Shown: in pieces, positions 8,562-17,497 of the stretch
Layout: each line of letters opens with the position of its first letter
How positions within the stretch are numbered: position 1 is the first letter of the stretch
From: Natrinema hispanicum
GTDB taxonomy: Archaea; Halobacteriota; Halobacteria; Halobacteriales; Natrialbaceae
DNA length: 64,000 nucleotides
Reading direction: 5' to 3'
NCBI RefSeq assembly: GCF_004217335.1
Contig: NZ_SHMP01000003.1
Coordinates: 1,171,980 to 1,235,979 of the forward strand
Made by a program: the position numbers and the translations under genes
Notes under the pieces: model-generated
What the model saw: only the letters and a program-made list of their open reading frames with translations
Told to the model about the DNA's origin: nothing
The model's database searches: none

Positions 8562-8676
8562 GGGTAACGAGACGCCGTCCGGTAGCATGTACTTCTGCGA
8601 CGATTGTCCGTACTGTCACCGGGACCGCGCCGATTCGTCGAAACTGTAATCGGGTGGGGCCACACAGCTATGATCC

Positions 8677-9966
8677 ATGCGGAGTGTCCTCGAGCGGGTT
8701 ATTGCGCCGTTTGCCGTGGATCGACGGGTGCTCGCGCTGGCGGGTGCCCGGATGGCAGACGGGATCGGCAACTCGTTTCTGATCATCGTTATTCCGCTGT
8801 ATGTCACGAGCGGCATCGTCGGCGGGACGGCCTTCGGCCTCGGGGAGTCGCTGATAATCGGGCTGATCCTCTCGTTGTTCGGCTTTCTCAACAGTAGTTT
8901 TCAGCCGGTTACAGGCCGACTGTCGGACCGGTTTGGCCGGCGCAAGCCCTTTATTTTGGTCGGCCTTGCCGGGCTTGCGCTGACGAACATCGCCTACGTT
9001 TTCGCGGAGACGTACGTCTCCCTGTTAGTCATCCGCGGGCTGCAGGGGGTCAGCGTCGCTTTCATCATTCCCGCGTCGGTGGCGCTTGTCAACGAACTCG
9101 CCTCGAGTGGCGACCGCGGCGGGAACATGGGTGTCTACAACACCTTCCGGTTGGTCGGCTTTGGTGCCGGCCCTGCGGTCGCCGGTGCCGTCGTCAATCT
9201 CGGCCCGTACACGCTTCCCGGTGGAGTGACGGTCAATGGGTTCGACGCTGCCTTCTACATCGCCACGGTCACGGCGACGATCAGCTACGTGCTGGTGACG
9301 GTGCTTGTCTCCGATCCCAAGTCGACGGCGGCGAACGCGGGTGCGGACCTCTCGATCCCGATCCGCGATCGGACGGGGCCGAACCTGCTCGATCCGATCT
9401 TCACACTCGGCCTTGCGTCGTTTTTCATGGCCACGGGGATCGCGCTCTTTGCGACCATTCAACCCGAGGTCAACGCTCGGCTCGAGCAGGGTGCGACCTG
9501 GTTCGGCCTGCAGTTTGCGGCGTTTATCCTCGCGCAGGTCGCCCTCCAGACGCCGATCGGGCGAGCCTGCGATCGGTACGGCCGCCGGCCCTTTATCGTC
9601 GGTGGGATGGTGTTGTTGATCCCGACGACGCTCGTTCAGGGATTCATTCTCTCGTCGATGCTCATGTTCGTTGCGCGGCTGTTTCAGGGTGTTGCGGCCG
9701 CGATGGTCTTTGCCCCGTCGCTGGCGCTGGCGGGCGATCTCGCCGGGAAAGGGGAATCGGGGTCGAAGCTCTCAGTGCTCACGATGGCCTTCGGCTACGG
9801 GATCGCTGCTGGCCCGCTCTCGTCGGGTGCGCTAGTCGGGTTCGGCTTCAGAGTGCCGTTCGTCTTCGGGTCCGTTCTCGCCGTCTTCGGGGCGATCCTG
9901 GTCTACACTCAGGTCGAGGAGACGCTCGAGACGACGGCCCCAGTGCCGGTTTTCGGCAGTGAGTGA
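8677..9966 (+). CDS. MFS transporter
   Basis: A 429-residue Major Facilitator Superfamily permease with about 12 transmembrane helices. The loop 2-3 signature GRLSDRFGRRKP (about residues 83-94) and its repeat in the second half, GRACDRYGRRPF (about 297-308), mark the two six-helix halves. The N-terminus MRSVLERVIAPFAVDRRVLAL is cytosolic. The substrate cannot be predicted; drug/metabolite efflux is one possibility. No regulator is adjacent. It is followed 54 bp later by the DUF5797 gene. Confidence 0.9.
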   Translation: MRSVLERVIAPFAVDRRVLALAGARMADGIGNSFLIIVIPLYVTSGIVGGTAFGLGESLIIGLILSLFGFLNSSFQPVTGRLSDRFGRRKPFILVGLAGLALTNIAYVFAETYVSLLVIRGLQGVSVAFIIPASVALVNELASSGDRGGNMGVYNTFRLVGFGAGPAVAGAVVNLGPYTLPGGVTVNGFDAAFYIATVTATISYVLVTVLVSDPKSTAANAGADLSIPIRDRTGPNLLDPIFTLGLASFFMATGIALFATIQPEVNARLEQGATWFGLQFAAFILAQVALQTPIGRACDRYGRRPFIVGGMVLLIPTTLVQGFILSSMLMFVARLFQGVAAAMVFAPSLALAGDLAGKGESGSKLSVLTMAFGYGIAAGPLSSGALVGFGFRVPFVFGSVLAVFGAILVYTQVEETLETTAPVPVFGSE

Positions 9967-10020
9967 TCGGAACACGACGGGACGCAACGCAAAAGTAGCG
10001 GATACACATACGCTTTCACG

Positions 10021-10524
10021 ATGACGCTCTCGGAGGAGGCCACAGACCGGTTGGCGGACGTAGTGGAGCTACAGCCGACGAAGAACGCCGAGCTGCAGGA
10101 GCGCTGGGATATGGACAGTGGCAGCGAGGTCCATCAGTACTTGGAGAACGAACTCGGTGACTACTACTTTCGGGACGACAACAGCCTGATTCGGGCGACC
10201 GCCGAAGCGGCTGACCTGGTCGACGTCGAACCGGGCATCGAGAGCGATCCTGACGCCGACGGAATCCCCTCCAAAATCCGCGTCCCCAAGTTGCAAGCCC
10301 AGATCGTCGCGGTGTTGGCTGCCCCCGGCGAGCGATCCGAGAGCGTCGTCTCGGTGCTTCACAACCTTCGGGACGAATACGACGTCGACCCCGACGCCGA
10401 GGACGTCCGCTCGGGCCTCCAGAGTCTGCGCCGCAAGGGCGTCGTCGAGGTCGAGTACCGCACTGTTCCTACCTTCCGGCTGGCCGTCGAGCGCGACGAC
10501 CTCGAGGTCGCCGTCGCCGAGTAA
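10021..10524 (+). CDS. DUF5797 family protein (winged-helix-like)
   Basis: A 167-residue acidic protein beginning MTLSEEATDRLADVVELQPT. It matches the conserved haloarchaeal DUF5797 family as I remember it: KNAELQERWDMDSGSEVHQYLE is followed by a short RDDNSLIRAT strand. The C-terminal part (about residues 85-160: SKIRVPKLQAQIVAVL, then VVSVLHNLRDEYD and VRSGLQSLRRKGVVEVEY) looks like a winged helix. DNA or RNA binding is therefore plausible, but no function is established. It converges with the DUF5787 gene. Confidence 0.82.
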   Translation: MTLSEEATDRLADVVELQPTKNAELQERWDMDSGSEVHQYLENELGDYYFRDDNSLIRATAEAADLVDVEPGIESDPDADGIPSKIRVPKLQAQIVAVLAAPGERSESVVSVLHNLRDEYDVDPDAEDVRSGLQSLRRKGVVEVEYRTVPTFRLAVERDDLEVAVAE

Positions 10525-10557
10525 GTTCGTCACCTCCGATTGTGGCTGCCGGCTGCG

Positions 10558-11610
10558 TTACAGATCCGGCCGTCGACGACGGCGACGCTCGGCGAGCAGT
10601 TGTTGGAGCCGTTTCCCAGGACCTCCTTCGATCGGCCAGCCACGAGTGCGCCAGACCGGCGGCTCGGGTTCAAAGTGAGGACAAGAGCCGGCACATTCCC
10701 TTGCCGTCTGGCACCGACCGGTGGCAGCACAGTAGGACAGCGCCTGCTGGCCGTCTCGAGCGCACAACTGGAAGTGCCGGCAGTCGGGACGCATCGTCTC
10801 GACGAAGGAGCGCCAGCCGCGTTCGTAGGCGCGTTCGGCGATCGCGAGCCGTGTGTCGGCTTTCGTCTCGGAATCGACGTACTCGAACCGGGCCGCCGAT
10901 GCGTCGCGAGCGCTGCCGTCGGGGCGCTCGAGAATTCTCGTTCCCGGTTCGTCGACCGCCAGCGTTCGGGGATACCAGGCGACGTCGGCGGTCAGGCTCT
11001 CGGGCTCGAGCGTAAGAATGCCCGCTTCGACCGGCAGATCCTCGAAGAGTGCGGGTTCGACGGTCTTGTCCGTCTGTCGGGTCGCGACCCAGACCTCGTC
11101 GGCCAGCCCCATGGTGACGTCGTACTCGAGTTGTGAGCCGAGCGCGCGGGCGGCGCTGGCATCGAGGGCCGGTTTGTTCTCGATCGCGACGATCCGCTCG
11201 AGCCAGTCGGGATAGACCCACTTGCGGCGGATCTCGATACGGTTGCCCGACTTTCGCGTCTCTATAATCCCGCGGTCGTCGGCGCGGTGGATCGCCTCGC
11301 GGACGTACCGCCACGGGTAGCCGGGATGGGGGAGCGCGTCGCGGTAATAGGTCCACTCGGTGGGGGCGTTTCGGACGATGTGGAGGAGATCGCTGTCGAG
11401 TCGGTCGGGACCGAATCGGGCGCGGCGACGGAGGGCATCTGGATCGCACTCGAGAACGATGGTGTCCCAGCGGCGGCGCTTGGTGCCGAGCTGACGGGCA
11501 ACGACGGTCGCGGTGTCGTCGCCGGCAGCGGTTGCTGGCGGCCACGCCAGTTCGGCCCATCGGCAGGCCCGTAACTCGAATCCGAATTCGTGTCCGGGGT
11601 CGCGCTGCAC
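10558..11610 (-). CDS. DUF5787 protein: winged helix, PD-ExK-like core and Cys cluster
   Basis: A 350-residue protein of the haloarchaeal DUF5787 family (name from memory). Visible parts in order: an N-terminal segment with conserved GFELRACRWAELAW; a winged-helix-like region (about residues 75-130, YPWRYVREAIHRADDRGII then NRIEIRRKW); then YPDWLERIVAIENKPALD (133-150). The last has Pro-Asp at 134-135 and Glu-x-Lys at 144-146, followed by the helix SQLEYDVTMGLADEVWVAT. That is the pattern of a PD-(D/E)xK nuclease-like core. The C-terminus has six Cys (277, 283, 294, 300, 306, 310) ending in GSCPHFEPEPPVW, perhaps metal- or Fe-S-binding. The nuclease reading is my inference. GTG start at 11610. 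Confidence 0.75.
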   Translation of the reverse strand: MQRDPGHEFGFELRACRWAELAWPPATAAGDDTATVVARQLGTKRRRWDTIVLECDPDALRRRARFGPDRLDSDLLHIVRNAPTEWTYYRDALPHPGYPWRYVREAIHRADDRGIIETRKSGNRIEIRRKWVYPDWLERIVAIENKPALDASAARALGSQLEYDVTMGLADEVWVATRQTDKTVEPALFEDLPVEAGILTLEPESLTADVAWYPRTLAVDEPGTRILERPDGSARDASAARFEYVDSETKADTRLAIAERAYERGWRSFVETMRPDCRHFQLCARDGQQALSYCAATGRCQTARECAGSCPHFEPEPPVWRTRGWPIEGGPGKRLQQLLAERRRRRRPDL

Positions 11611-11735
11611 TGTTCACGATAGGGTCGGGACCGACATGTGTACTACGGTGTGTTCATTTCGGCTTCGACGCGTCGCTGTCGGGATCGAGCCACCAACGAA
11701 ACCGAAAGCGGCATTCGACCGAAGTCGATCCGGCC

Positions 11736-12425
11736 TCAGAACGTGGTGGGTGTCGAAGTCGACCGCGACGTTCCGCTCGTGGTGGCTGTCGCGAACGCAT
11801 GGCCGAACATGCGGAAAATCGCGACGTTCGCATAGAACCCAATGAACGGCACGAGTAACGCGCCGACGACGGTAAATACCAGAGTAGAGTTGACGATCAT
11901 GAGCACGACGGCCACGGCCATCGGAAAGAGCGCCGCCAACAGATAGTCGGTGCTCAGCAGGACGGGCTTGATCGCGCTCATGTCGAACGCTGCGCTGATC
12001 GACCCTTCGCGAGCATAGTTGGTCAGCCCCGCGGGAACGATGTAGTAGATGATCAGCATCAGTGGAATGCTTGCAAAGACTGTCATGAACCCGATACCGG
12101 CGATCAGTCCACCACCATCACCGCCAAGCCCTAACCCAACGCCGATCAAGCCGAATACGACCACCGAATAGATGGTCGTCGGCACGATCGCATACGCCAG
12201 TCCGATGACCGTCCCGGCCAGGCCCTTCACGAAGAGGTCGCCCCACTCAGTGAACTTCGGTGGGTTCTCGTCGCCGGCAACCGTCTTCTCGAGCACCTGG
12301 ATCCAGTAGCCGGTCAAGAGAATCGCAGGAAACAGCAACACTGAGAGGAGTACGAGTCCGCCACCGATCAATATCCGTCCGACCCAGTCGCCCCGAACCG
12401 GATATGAGAGTCCATCTTCTAACAT
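11736..12425 (-). CDS. DUF4013 domain membrane protein
   Basis: A 229-residue polytopic membrane protein of the DUF4013 family, with about five or six hydrophobic segments. The N-terminal motif LSYPVRGDWVGRILIGGGL and the ESTG.. then GYWIQVLEKTVAGDENPPKFTEW segment (about residues 42-64) are typical. The Ser/Thr-rich C-terminal tail is cytosolic or external. ATG at 12425 (MLEDGL) is preferred over the frame's farther start, since family members begin near the D-G-L-S-Y-P motif. Function unknown. Confidence 0.85.
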   Translation of the reverse strand: MLEDGLSYPVRGDWVGRILIGGGLVLLSVLLFPAILLTGYWIQVLEKTVAGDENPPKFTEWGDLFVKGLAGTVIGLAYAIVPTTIYSVVVFGLIGVGLGLGGDGGGLIAGIGFMTVFASIPLMLIIYYIVPAGLTNYAREGSISAAFDMSAIKPVLLSTDYLLAALFPMAVAVVLMIVNSTLVFTVVGALLVPFIGFYANVAIFRMFGHAFATATTSGTSRSTSTPTTF

Positions 12426-12637
12426 GTCTCGTTCACAACCAGTGGACTCATTGGCGATAAGAAACACTTTCGATGAGAGGAGAGTACGGAGCGGTAGCGA
12501 GTTCCGTGCTGAGTAGTGACGTGGCTAATCAGCAGCGCTACTATCGGTGGTCCAATGAGGTTGCAACTGCGGACGACAGCGACGATCAGGACACCAACTT
12601 GTCCGATGTCGGCGTCGCGGTATGAGCCGTCGTCACC

Positions 12638-13072
12638 CTACTCTTCCTCGTCCTCGAGTTCGTCTAAGAACTCGTGGGCGTCCTCCAAGATCTCTCGTGG
12701 TCCGTCCTGCGTGACGGTGTTGATCGCCTGTTCGTAGTCGCGCCACTGGAGGTCGCGGTGTTCGTTTGAGAGTTCCGCGCTGGCCTCGAACGATTTCGCA
12801 ATAAAGAGGTGAACGGTCTTGTGAATCGTCTTGCCGTTCGCCTCGAAGACGTAGTCGTAGTCCTTGCGAAAGCCGTCGAGGAGCCGGAACTGTTCGATAC
12901 CTGCCTCTTCCTTTACTTCGCGGATCGCCGTCTGCTGTAGCTCTTCATCTCCTTCGACACCGCCCTTGGGAAACTCCCAATCGCCTGGGCGGCTCTTGAG
13001 TAGAAGATACTCGCGCCGGCCCCGCGTATCGCGGAAGAGGATCGCGCCTGCGCTCGTAGCTTCGACTGCCAT
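12638..13072 (-). CDS. Nudix hydrolase (Ap4A hydrolase-like, NUDT2 type)
   Basis: A 144-residue Nudix enzyme. The Nudix box starts at the GG of KGGVEGDEELQQTAIREV (about residues 36-53) and continues KEEAGI, with all catalytic glutamates present. GDWEFPKGG before the box and YVFEANGKTIHKTVHLFIA after it match the bis(5'-nucleosyl)-tetraphosphatase (NUDT2/MutT-like) subfamily. It probably hydrolyses dinucleoside polyphosphates or removes 5'-cap-like nucleotides. The acidic tail ends LEDEEE. Single gene, 165 bp from neighbours. Confidence 0.88.
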   Translation of the reverse strand: MAVEATSAGAILFRDTRGRREYLLLKSRPGDWEFPKGGVEGDEELQQTAIREVKEEAGIEQFRLLDGFRKDYDYVFEANGKTIHKTVHLFIAKSFEASAELSNEHRDLQWRDYEQAINTVTQDGPREILEDAHEFLDELEDEEE

Positions 13073-13259
13073 TAAGTAGGCTAACAGATGCGACGTTAAG
13101 AGAATATCGGACTGTTCGTCCAGCGTATGCTGATTGTGGGCGTGATTTTCACGCCATCACCGGCCGATCGACCGCAGTCGTTCACCGGGCCTGATCAGTA
13201 TCGACCGATCTCAGCAACTTTTTACGCGCCCACCGTCGATCTATTCGACAGCACCAGCC

Positions 13260-13595
13260 ATGACCTTCGTCACCCGTCTGACGCTCCAGAGCGGCGATCG
13301 CGCCGCACTCGATGGTATCGTCGAGGACATCAAAACCACCGCCGAGCGAAAGGGCGCAGCACTCAAAGGCCCCCACTCGCATCCGCCGGAGCGACTCTCG
13401 GTTCCCCAGCGCTGCCGACTCCACGCCGACGACGATCGGCGGTTCTCCTCGTGGGACTACACCGTCTTCACTCGTGAACTCGAGATCCACGGTCACGACA
13501 ATCTCGCACGCAATATCGCATCGCAGAACTTCCCCGATTCGGTCCATATCGAGGCCGAAGTCGAACAGATCCACGGCGCTGGCCGCGGGAACTGA
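13260..13595 (+). CDS. uS10-like ribosomal protein paralogue
   Basis: A 111-residue protein with the fold signature of ribosomal protein uS10: an initial strand MTFVTRLTLQSGDRAALDGI, then a helix containing DIKTTAERKGAALKGPHSHP (the loop after KGP is where S10 has its extended hairpin), then ERLSVPQRCR and a WDYTVFTRELEIHG strand. It differs strongly from canonical archaeal uS10, being longer and rich in His and Arg, so it is a paralogue and not the ribosomal copy. No ribosomal genes surround it. A TTTTTAC box about 40 bp upstream suggests a short leader. Role unknown. Confidence 0.78.
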   Translation: MTFVTRLTLQSGDRAALDGIVEDIKTTAERKGAALKGPHSHPPERLSVPQRCRLHADDDRRFSSWDYTVFTRELEIHGHDNLARNIASQNFPDSVHIEAEVEQIHGAGRGN

Positions 13596-13632
13596 TCACA
13601 GTTTTTGAGTCGTGACGAGTCGCCGCCAGAGC

Positions 13633-13640
13633 TTTTTATT
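13633..13640 (+). promoter_or_regulatory. TATA box of the M20 amidohydrolase gene
   Basis: TTTTTATT is centred about 25 bp before the ATG at 13661, the expected spacing for a leaderless transcript. Confidence 0.55.
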
Positions 13641-13660
13641 AGTCTCGCGGAGAGTGTACC

Positions 13661-14941
13661 ATGACCGCGGACGACCTCGTAACCCTCCGGCGAGACCTGC
13701 ATCAGCGACCCGAGCCTGCCTGGCGCGAATTCTATACGACTGCACGGATCGTCGACGAACTCGAGTCGCGCCTCGGCGACGACCTCGATGCCCTCCACGT
13801 CGGACCAGAGGCGATCGCGGGCGACCACCGGCTGGCAGTGCCCGACGACGCGGAGCTGACCCCCTGGTACGAGCAGGCCCACGAGACGGATGTCGATACT
13901 GCCACGCTCGAGCGACTCGAAGGCGGCTACACGGGTGCCGTCGCCGTCATCGAACGCGGCGAGGGGCCAACCGTCGGCCTGCGCGTCGACATCGACGGCC
14001 TCCCACGACCCGAATCCGAGGAACTGTCCCACAAGCCCGCCGCAGCCGACTTTCGCTCCGAACACGACGGCGCGATGCACGCCTGCGGCCACGACGCCCA
14101 CGCGACGATCGGAATCGGCGTCCTCGAGCGAATTGCAGACAGCGATTTTGCGGGCACCCTGAAGGTGTTCTTCCAGCCCGCCGAGGAGGTCGTCGGCGGT
14201 GGCAAGTCGATGGCCGAAAGCGAGCATATCAGAGACATCGACTCCCTGCTCGCGATGCACATTGGCCTCGACCACCCGACCGGCGAGGTCGTCGCGGGGA
14301 TCGATGGCTTTCTGGCGGTTTCGCATCTCGAGGCCGAGTTCACGGGCGAATCGGCCCATGCTGGCGGCCATCCGGAACAGGGCCGTAACGCCGTGCAGGC
14401 GATGGCAACGGCCGTCCAGAACCTCTACGGCATCCCACGGCACAACGATGGGAAGACGCGGGTCAACGCGGGCGTCGTCGAGGGTGGCAGCGCCGCCAAC
14501 GTCATCCCTGACGAGGCCCGCATCGTCGCCGAAGTGCGCGGCGAGACGACCGATCTGATGGAGTATATGAAACACCGCGCCGAGCAGGTACTCCGGAGTG
14601 CCGCCGAAATGCACGACTGCGAGGTGTCGATCGAGACCGGTGCCGAAGCACCCAGCGCGAGCAGCGACGACGAACTCGTTTCGATCGTGGCTGACGTGGC
14701 CGGCGAGACGGCGGGCGTCGAGCGCGTCCTCGAGCGCGACGAACTCGGCGGCAGCGAGGACGCGACCTATCTGATGCGAGCGGTCCAGGAACGCGGCGGC
14801 AGCGCCTGCTACGTCGGTGTCGGTACTGATCACCCCGGCGGCCACCACACTGCCACGTTCGACGTCGACGAGGCGAGCATCGGTCACGGCGTCGACGTGT
14901 TGGCCGGGACGATCGAGCGGCTGAGCCGGCGGGCGAACTGA
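13661..14941 (+). CDS. M20 family amidohydrolase
   Basis: A 426-residue metallo-amidohydrolase of the M20D (AbgB/IAA-amino acid hydrolase/hippuricase) type. Metal-site motifs are MHACGHDAHATIGIGV (about residues 138-153), FQPAEEVVGGGKSMAE (about 171-186) and the C-terminal GGSEDATYLM. The dimerisation-domain signature SAHAGGHPEQGRNAV lies at about 230-245. It opens amide bonds of N-acyl amino acids. It is not the dapE desuccinylase expected for the lysine pathway, since DapE lacks this CGHDAH context. An insertion at residues 50-90 precedes the YTGAVAVIERG strand. Confidence 0.88.
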   Translation: MTADDLVTLRRDLHQRPEPAWREFYTTARIVDELESRLGDDLDALHVGPEAIAGDHRLAVPDDAELTPWYEQAHETDVDTATLERLEGGYTGAVAVIERGEGPTVGLRVDIDGLPRPESEELSHKPAAADFRSEHDGAMHACGHDAHATIGIGVLERIADSDFAGTLKVFFQPAEEVVGGGKSMAESEHIRDIDSLLAMHIGLDHPTGEVVAGIDGFLAVSHLEAEFTGESAHAGGHPEQGRNAVQAMATAVQNLYGIPRHNDGKTRVNAGVVEGGSAANVIPDEARIVAEVRGETTDLMEYMKHRAEQVLRSAAEMHDCEVSIETGAEAPSASSDDELVSIVADVAGETAGVERVLERDELGGSEDATYLMRAVQERGGSACYVGVGTDHPGGHHTATFDVDEASIGHGVDVLAGTIERLSRRAN

Positions 14942-15056
14942 TATCGACAATCCGAACAGTCTTCATCATCGAACCGAACCACGTGACACGATGGTCGGTC
15001 GATCAAGGGGCGACGACTCCGTCGACACGCACTGGCGGGGCCATCATCGACTGCTC

Positions 15057-15063
15057 GAGGTGA
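15057..15063 (+). promoter_or_regulatory. Ribosome binding site of the M48 gene
   Basis: GAGGTGA lies 7 nt before the GTG at 15071 and matches the anti-Shine-Dalgarno sequence. It fixes the GTG as start over the ATG at 15110. Confidence 0.6.
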
Positions 15064-15070
15064 GCCGGTC

Positions 15071-16558
15071 GTGAAGAGAACCCGCGTGCGGGCCGCCCTC
15101 TGGGGGCGCATGGCGGTCTCGGTGGGGTTCCTCGTGCTCGCGATGGGACTTCTCGTCGCCATCGAGGTCGTGTCGATCGGTCTCGCGTCTGGAGTGGCGA
15201 TATCCCTTCCTTACCTCGTTTTTACGCTCGCACTCGGGAGTTCGTCACTCGCCGTCGTTCCCACCGGCGTCGTCTATGGCGGGCTGGCACTCGCGGCGGG
15301 CTGTGCCGTTCGCGTGGTCCAGAGTGAACCAGCTCCCACGGAGACGGCGATCGAAGTCGCCGCAGTAACGTATCTGCTGGTGATGCTGTCGTCGATAGTC
15401 GCGACCGGGTATCTGCTCGTCTCGGTCCTAGGGGGTTCGCTCAGAGCGGCGATACTCGTCTGTGGGGTCCTCGTCGCTGCTGTCGTCGTTAGCTGGCTCC
15501 TCTACGCGGCGGTCGACTGGTCGAACGCGGACGAGACGGAGCGCTCCGGGTATTCGGTGCATGAGCCCACGACCGTGGCGGCCGACGAGCCCGTCGGGAT
15601 CACGACCGAAATGCGCAGCGTGCTCGAGGGGATCGGCGAGCTGACGGATCGACCGGCGTCCGGCTATTTTGGTGTCACGCTCGCAGGCGTCGTCGTCCTC
15701 GGTCTCTGTTTCGCTGCCGCGACGGTCGTTCCGACGGTCTATCACCTCCCGGGACTGGCGGCAGTCGGCAGCCTCTGTATCGTCGGGCTACACATCGGTA
15801 CCACGATTCGGTCCGAATACGCCGGCGAGAGCGCAGTGCTTCGCGATCTCGAGCGGGGTGAGCGACGCGAGTCGCGAGCCACGGCCACGACCAGGGCGGA
15901 TGACCACGATCTGGCGACCCTTCAGGCGACGGTCGGCCGGCTCGCGGCCCAGGCCGACGTTCCCACGCCGACGGTTCGCATTGGCTCGAGTGCCACCCCG
16001 CGGGCCATCACGGTCGGCTACCGACCCGCGACGTCGACGGTCGTGGTCTCCCGTGGGCTGCTCGAGACCCTCGATGACCGGGAACTCGAAGCGGTGCTCG
16101 CACACGAACTCGCACACGTCGTACACCGGGATGCGGCCGTGATGACCTTTCTCGCCCTTCCCGCGGCGAACGCGAGCGCAACGGTCGATCGCCACGTCGC
16201 GAATCCGGTCCTCGCGATTCCTGCAGCCGTCACGTACGCGGTGAGCCGGTGGTGTGTCGCCCTCGTCTCGAGCTATCGGGAGTACGTCGCTGACGACGGT
16301 GCCGTCGCGATCACTGGCGATCCGGCCGCCCTCGCGAGTGCGCTCGAGACGCTCGACGCCGAACTCGAACGGCGGCCTGCGACGGATCTGCGCGACCACC
16401 GGTCTACCGCGGCGTTCTCGATCGTCCCGCCGCCGTGGGAGGAGCACCGCTTTTTCGACCGGACCCGGCGGGTCATCGCTCGGGGAATCTTCGGGACACA
16501 CCCCGACACCGAAACACGGATCGACCGGCTCAGAACTGCCGTCGACGGGCGTGACTGA
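15071..16558 (+). CDS. M48 family membrane metalloprotease
   Basis: A 495-residue membrane protein with about eight hydrophobic segments in the N-terminal half (roughly residues 14-145 and 195-250), followed by an M48 protease domain. The zinc motif is HELAH (345-349), and the third ligand lies in the helix SYREYVADDGAV (about 399-410). The C-terminus GIFGTHPDTETRIDRL resembles HtpX THPPTE.RI. It is longer than HtpX and carries extra membrane helices. A strong RBS supports GTG. Likely role: membrane protein quality control, by analogy. Confidence 0.85.
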   Translation: MKRTRVRAALWGRMAVSVGFLVLAMGLLVAIEVVSIGLASGVAISLPYLVFTLALGSSSLAVVPTGVVYGGLALAAGCAVRVVQSEPAPTETAIEVAAVTYLLVMLSSIVATGYLLVSVLGGSLRAAILVCGVLVAAVVVSWLLYAAVDWSNADETERSGYSVHEPTTVAADEPVGITTEMRSVLEGIGELTDRPASGYFGVTLAGVVVLGLCFAAATVVPTVYHLPGLAAVGSLCIVGLHIGTTIRSEYAGESAVLRDLERGERRESRATATTRADDHDLATLQATVGRLAAQADVPTPTVRIGSSATPRAITVGYRPATSTVVVSRGLLETLDDRELEAVLAHELAHVVHRDAAVMTFLALPAANASATVDRHVANPVLAIPAAVTYAVSRWCVALVSSYREYVADDGAVAITGDPAALASALETLDAELERRPATDLRDHRSTAAFSIVPPPWEEHRFFDRTRRVIARGIFGTHPDTETRIDRLRTAVDGRD

Positions 16559-16591
16559 ACGGTCTCGATACCGGGTCACGACCGACCCTCA

Positions 16592-17371
16592 TCAGGCGTC
16601 CATCACGACCTCGAGATCGAACGGCGCGTCGGCGGGGGCCGATTTGGGCTCGAGGTAGCCGACCGCGAAGGCGGTGTAGACGCTACCGGCTTCGGGTGCC
16701 ACGTCGAAGGTCGCGACCACGTCGCCGTCGTTGGTTTCAGTCGCTGGTCGGACCTCGAGTGTGTAGTCGCCGCCTGGCACTTCGGTCGTCGCCGCCTCGC
16801 CGAAGGCCACGTCGTCGAACAAGACCGTCTCGCCGTCACCAACCGTGACATCGACAGCGGGTGCGTCCGGCGAGGCATGCACGAGGCGGACGCGTGCGTT
16901 GTCACCCGGATCGCTGATGTCGTCTTCAAGAACTGTCGGTGCAAACGGCTGGTTCGTCTCGCTCAGTTCGCCAAGCGCCGCAATGGTGAACGCCCCGTCC
17001 GTGATCTCGAGGTCATCCTCGAACACGACCGTATCAGGGTCACCTGCAGCCGTGATCATCACCGTGTAGGTTCCTGGCGCGAGCTCGAGGTAGTCGCTGA
17101 CGTCCCGGTAGGGCACATCCTCGAGGATCGTGTCGCCGTCGACGTCTACGTCGACGTTCGGCGCATCCGGCGAGAGGTGCGCGACGCGGACGTTCGCCAT
17201 TGTCTCGTCGCTTCCGCTCTCGTTCATCTCGTCGTCACTCATCTCTTCTCCCGACCCGTTACCGCCCATCTCGCCGCCGTTGTCACTCCCACCCATACAG
17301 CCGGCGAGCGCGATCCCGCCCGCAGTTCCGATCAGTGTCAGTGCCCGTCTTCGTGTGTGGCTCTGTGCCAT
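16592..17371 (-). CDS. DUF4397 domain lipoprotein (exported)
   Basis: A 259-residue exported lipoprotein. The N-terminus MAQSHTRRRALTLIG carries twin arginines before a hydrophobic stretch and a lipobox ALAGC (Cys 24), so Tat export and lipid anchoring are likely. A Gly/Asn/Glu/Ser linker follows. Two homologous segments then appear: VRVAHLSPDAPNVDV (about residues 60-75) and VRLVHASPDAPAVDV (about 160-175), each with a VPYRDVSDYLELAPGTY-like or EVPGGDYTLEV strand, marking DUF4397 beta domains. Cell-surface protein of unknown role. ATG at 17371 starts the signal peptide; the longer frame adds a non-signal prefix. Confidence 0.87.
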   Translation of the reverse strand: MAQSHTRRRALTLIGTAGGIALAGCMGGSDNGGEMGGNGSGEEMSDDEMNESGSDETMANVRVAHLSPDAPNVDVDVDGDTILEDVPYRDVSDYLELAPGTYTVMITAAGDPDTVVFEDDLEITDGAFTIAALGELSETNQPFAPTVLEDDISDPGDNARVRLVHASPDAPAVDVTVGDGETVLFDDVAFGEAATTEVPGGDYTLEVRPATETNDGDVVATFDVAPEAGSVYTAFAVGYLEPKSAPADAPFDLEVVMDA

Positions 17372-17497
17372 GCAACCTGGTACTTGATGCATCGGAAAAG
17401 CGAAATTCCCTAACGGAGTAGGGGTATTTCCACAGGAATTTATAACTCACCGACCAGTAATACTAAATTACTCTGACGTAGCCGTCTCGAGTGACCA

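Noticed and set aside
13661..14941. M20 enzyme as the missing dapE of the lysine pathway
   Set aside because: Its CGHDAH and SAHAGGHPEQGR motifs fit the M20D N-acyl-amino-acid amidohydrolases, and it is not adjacent to the dap operon.
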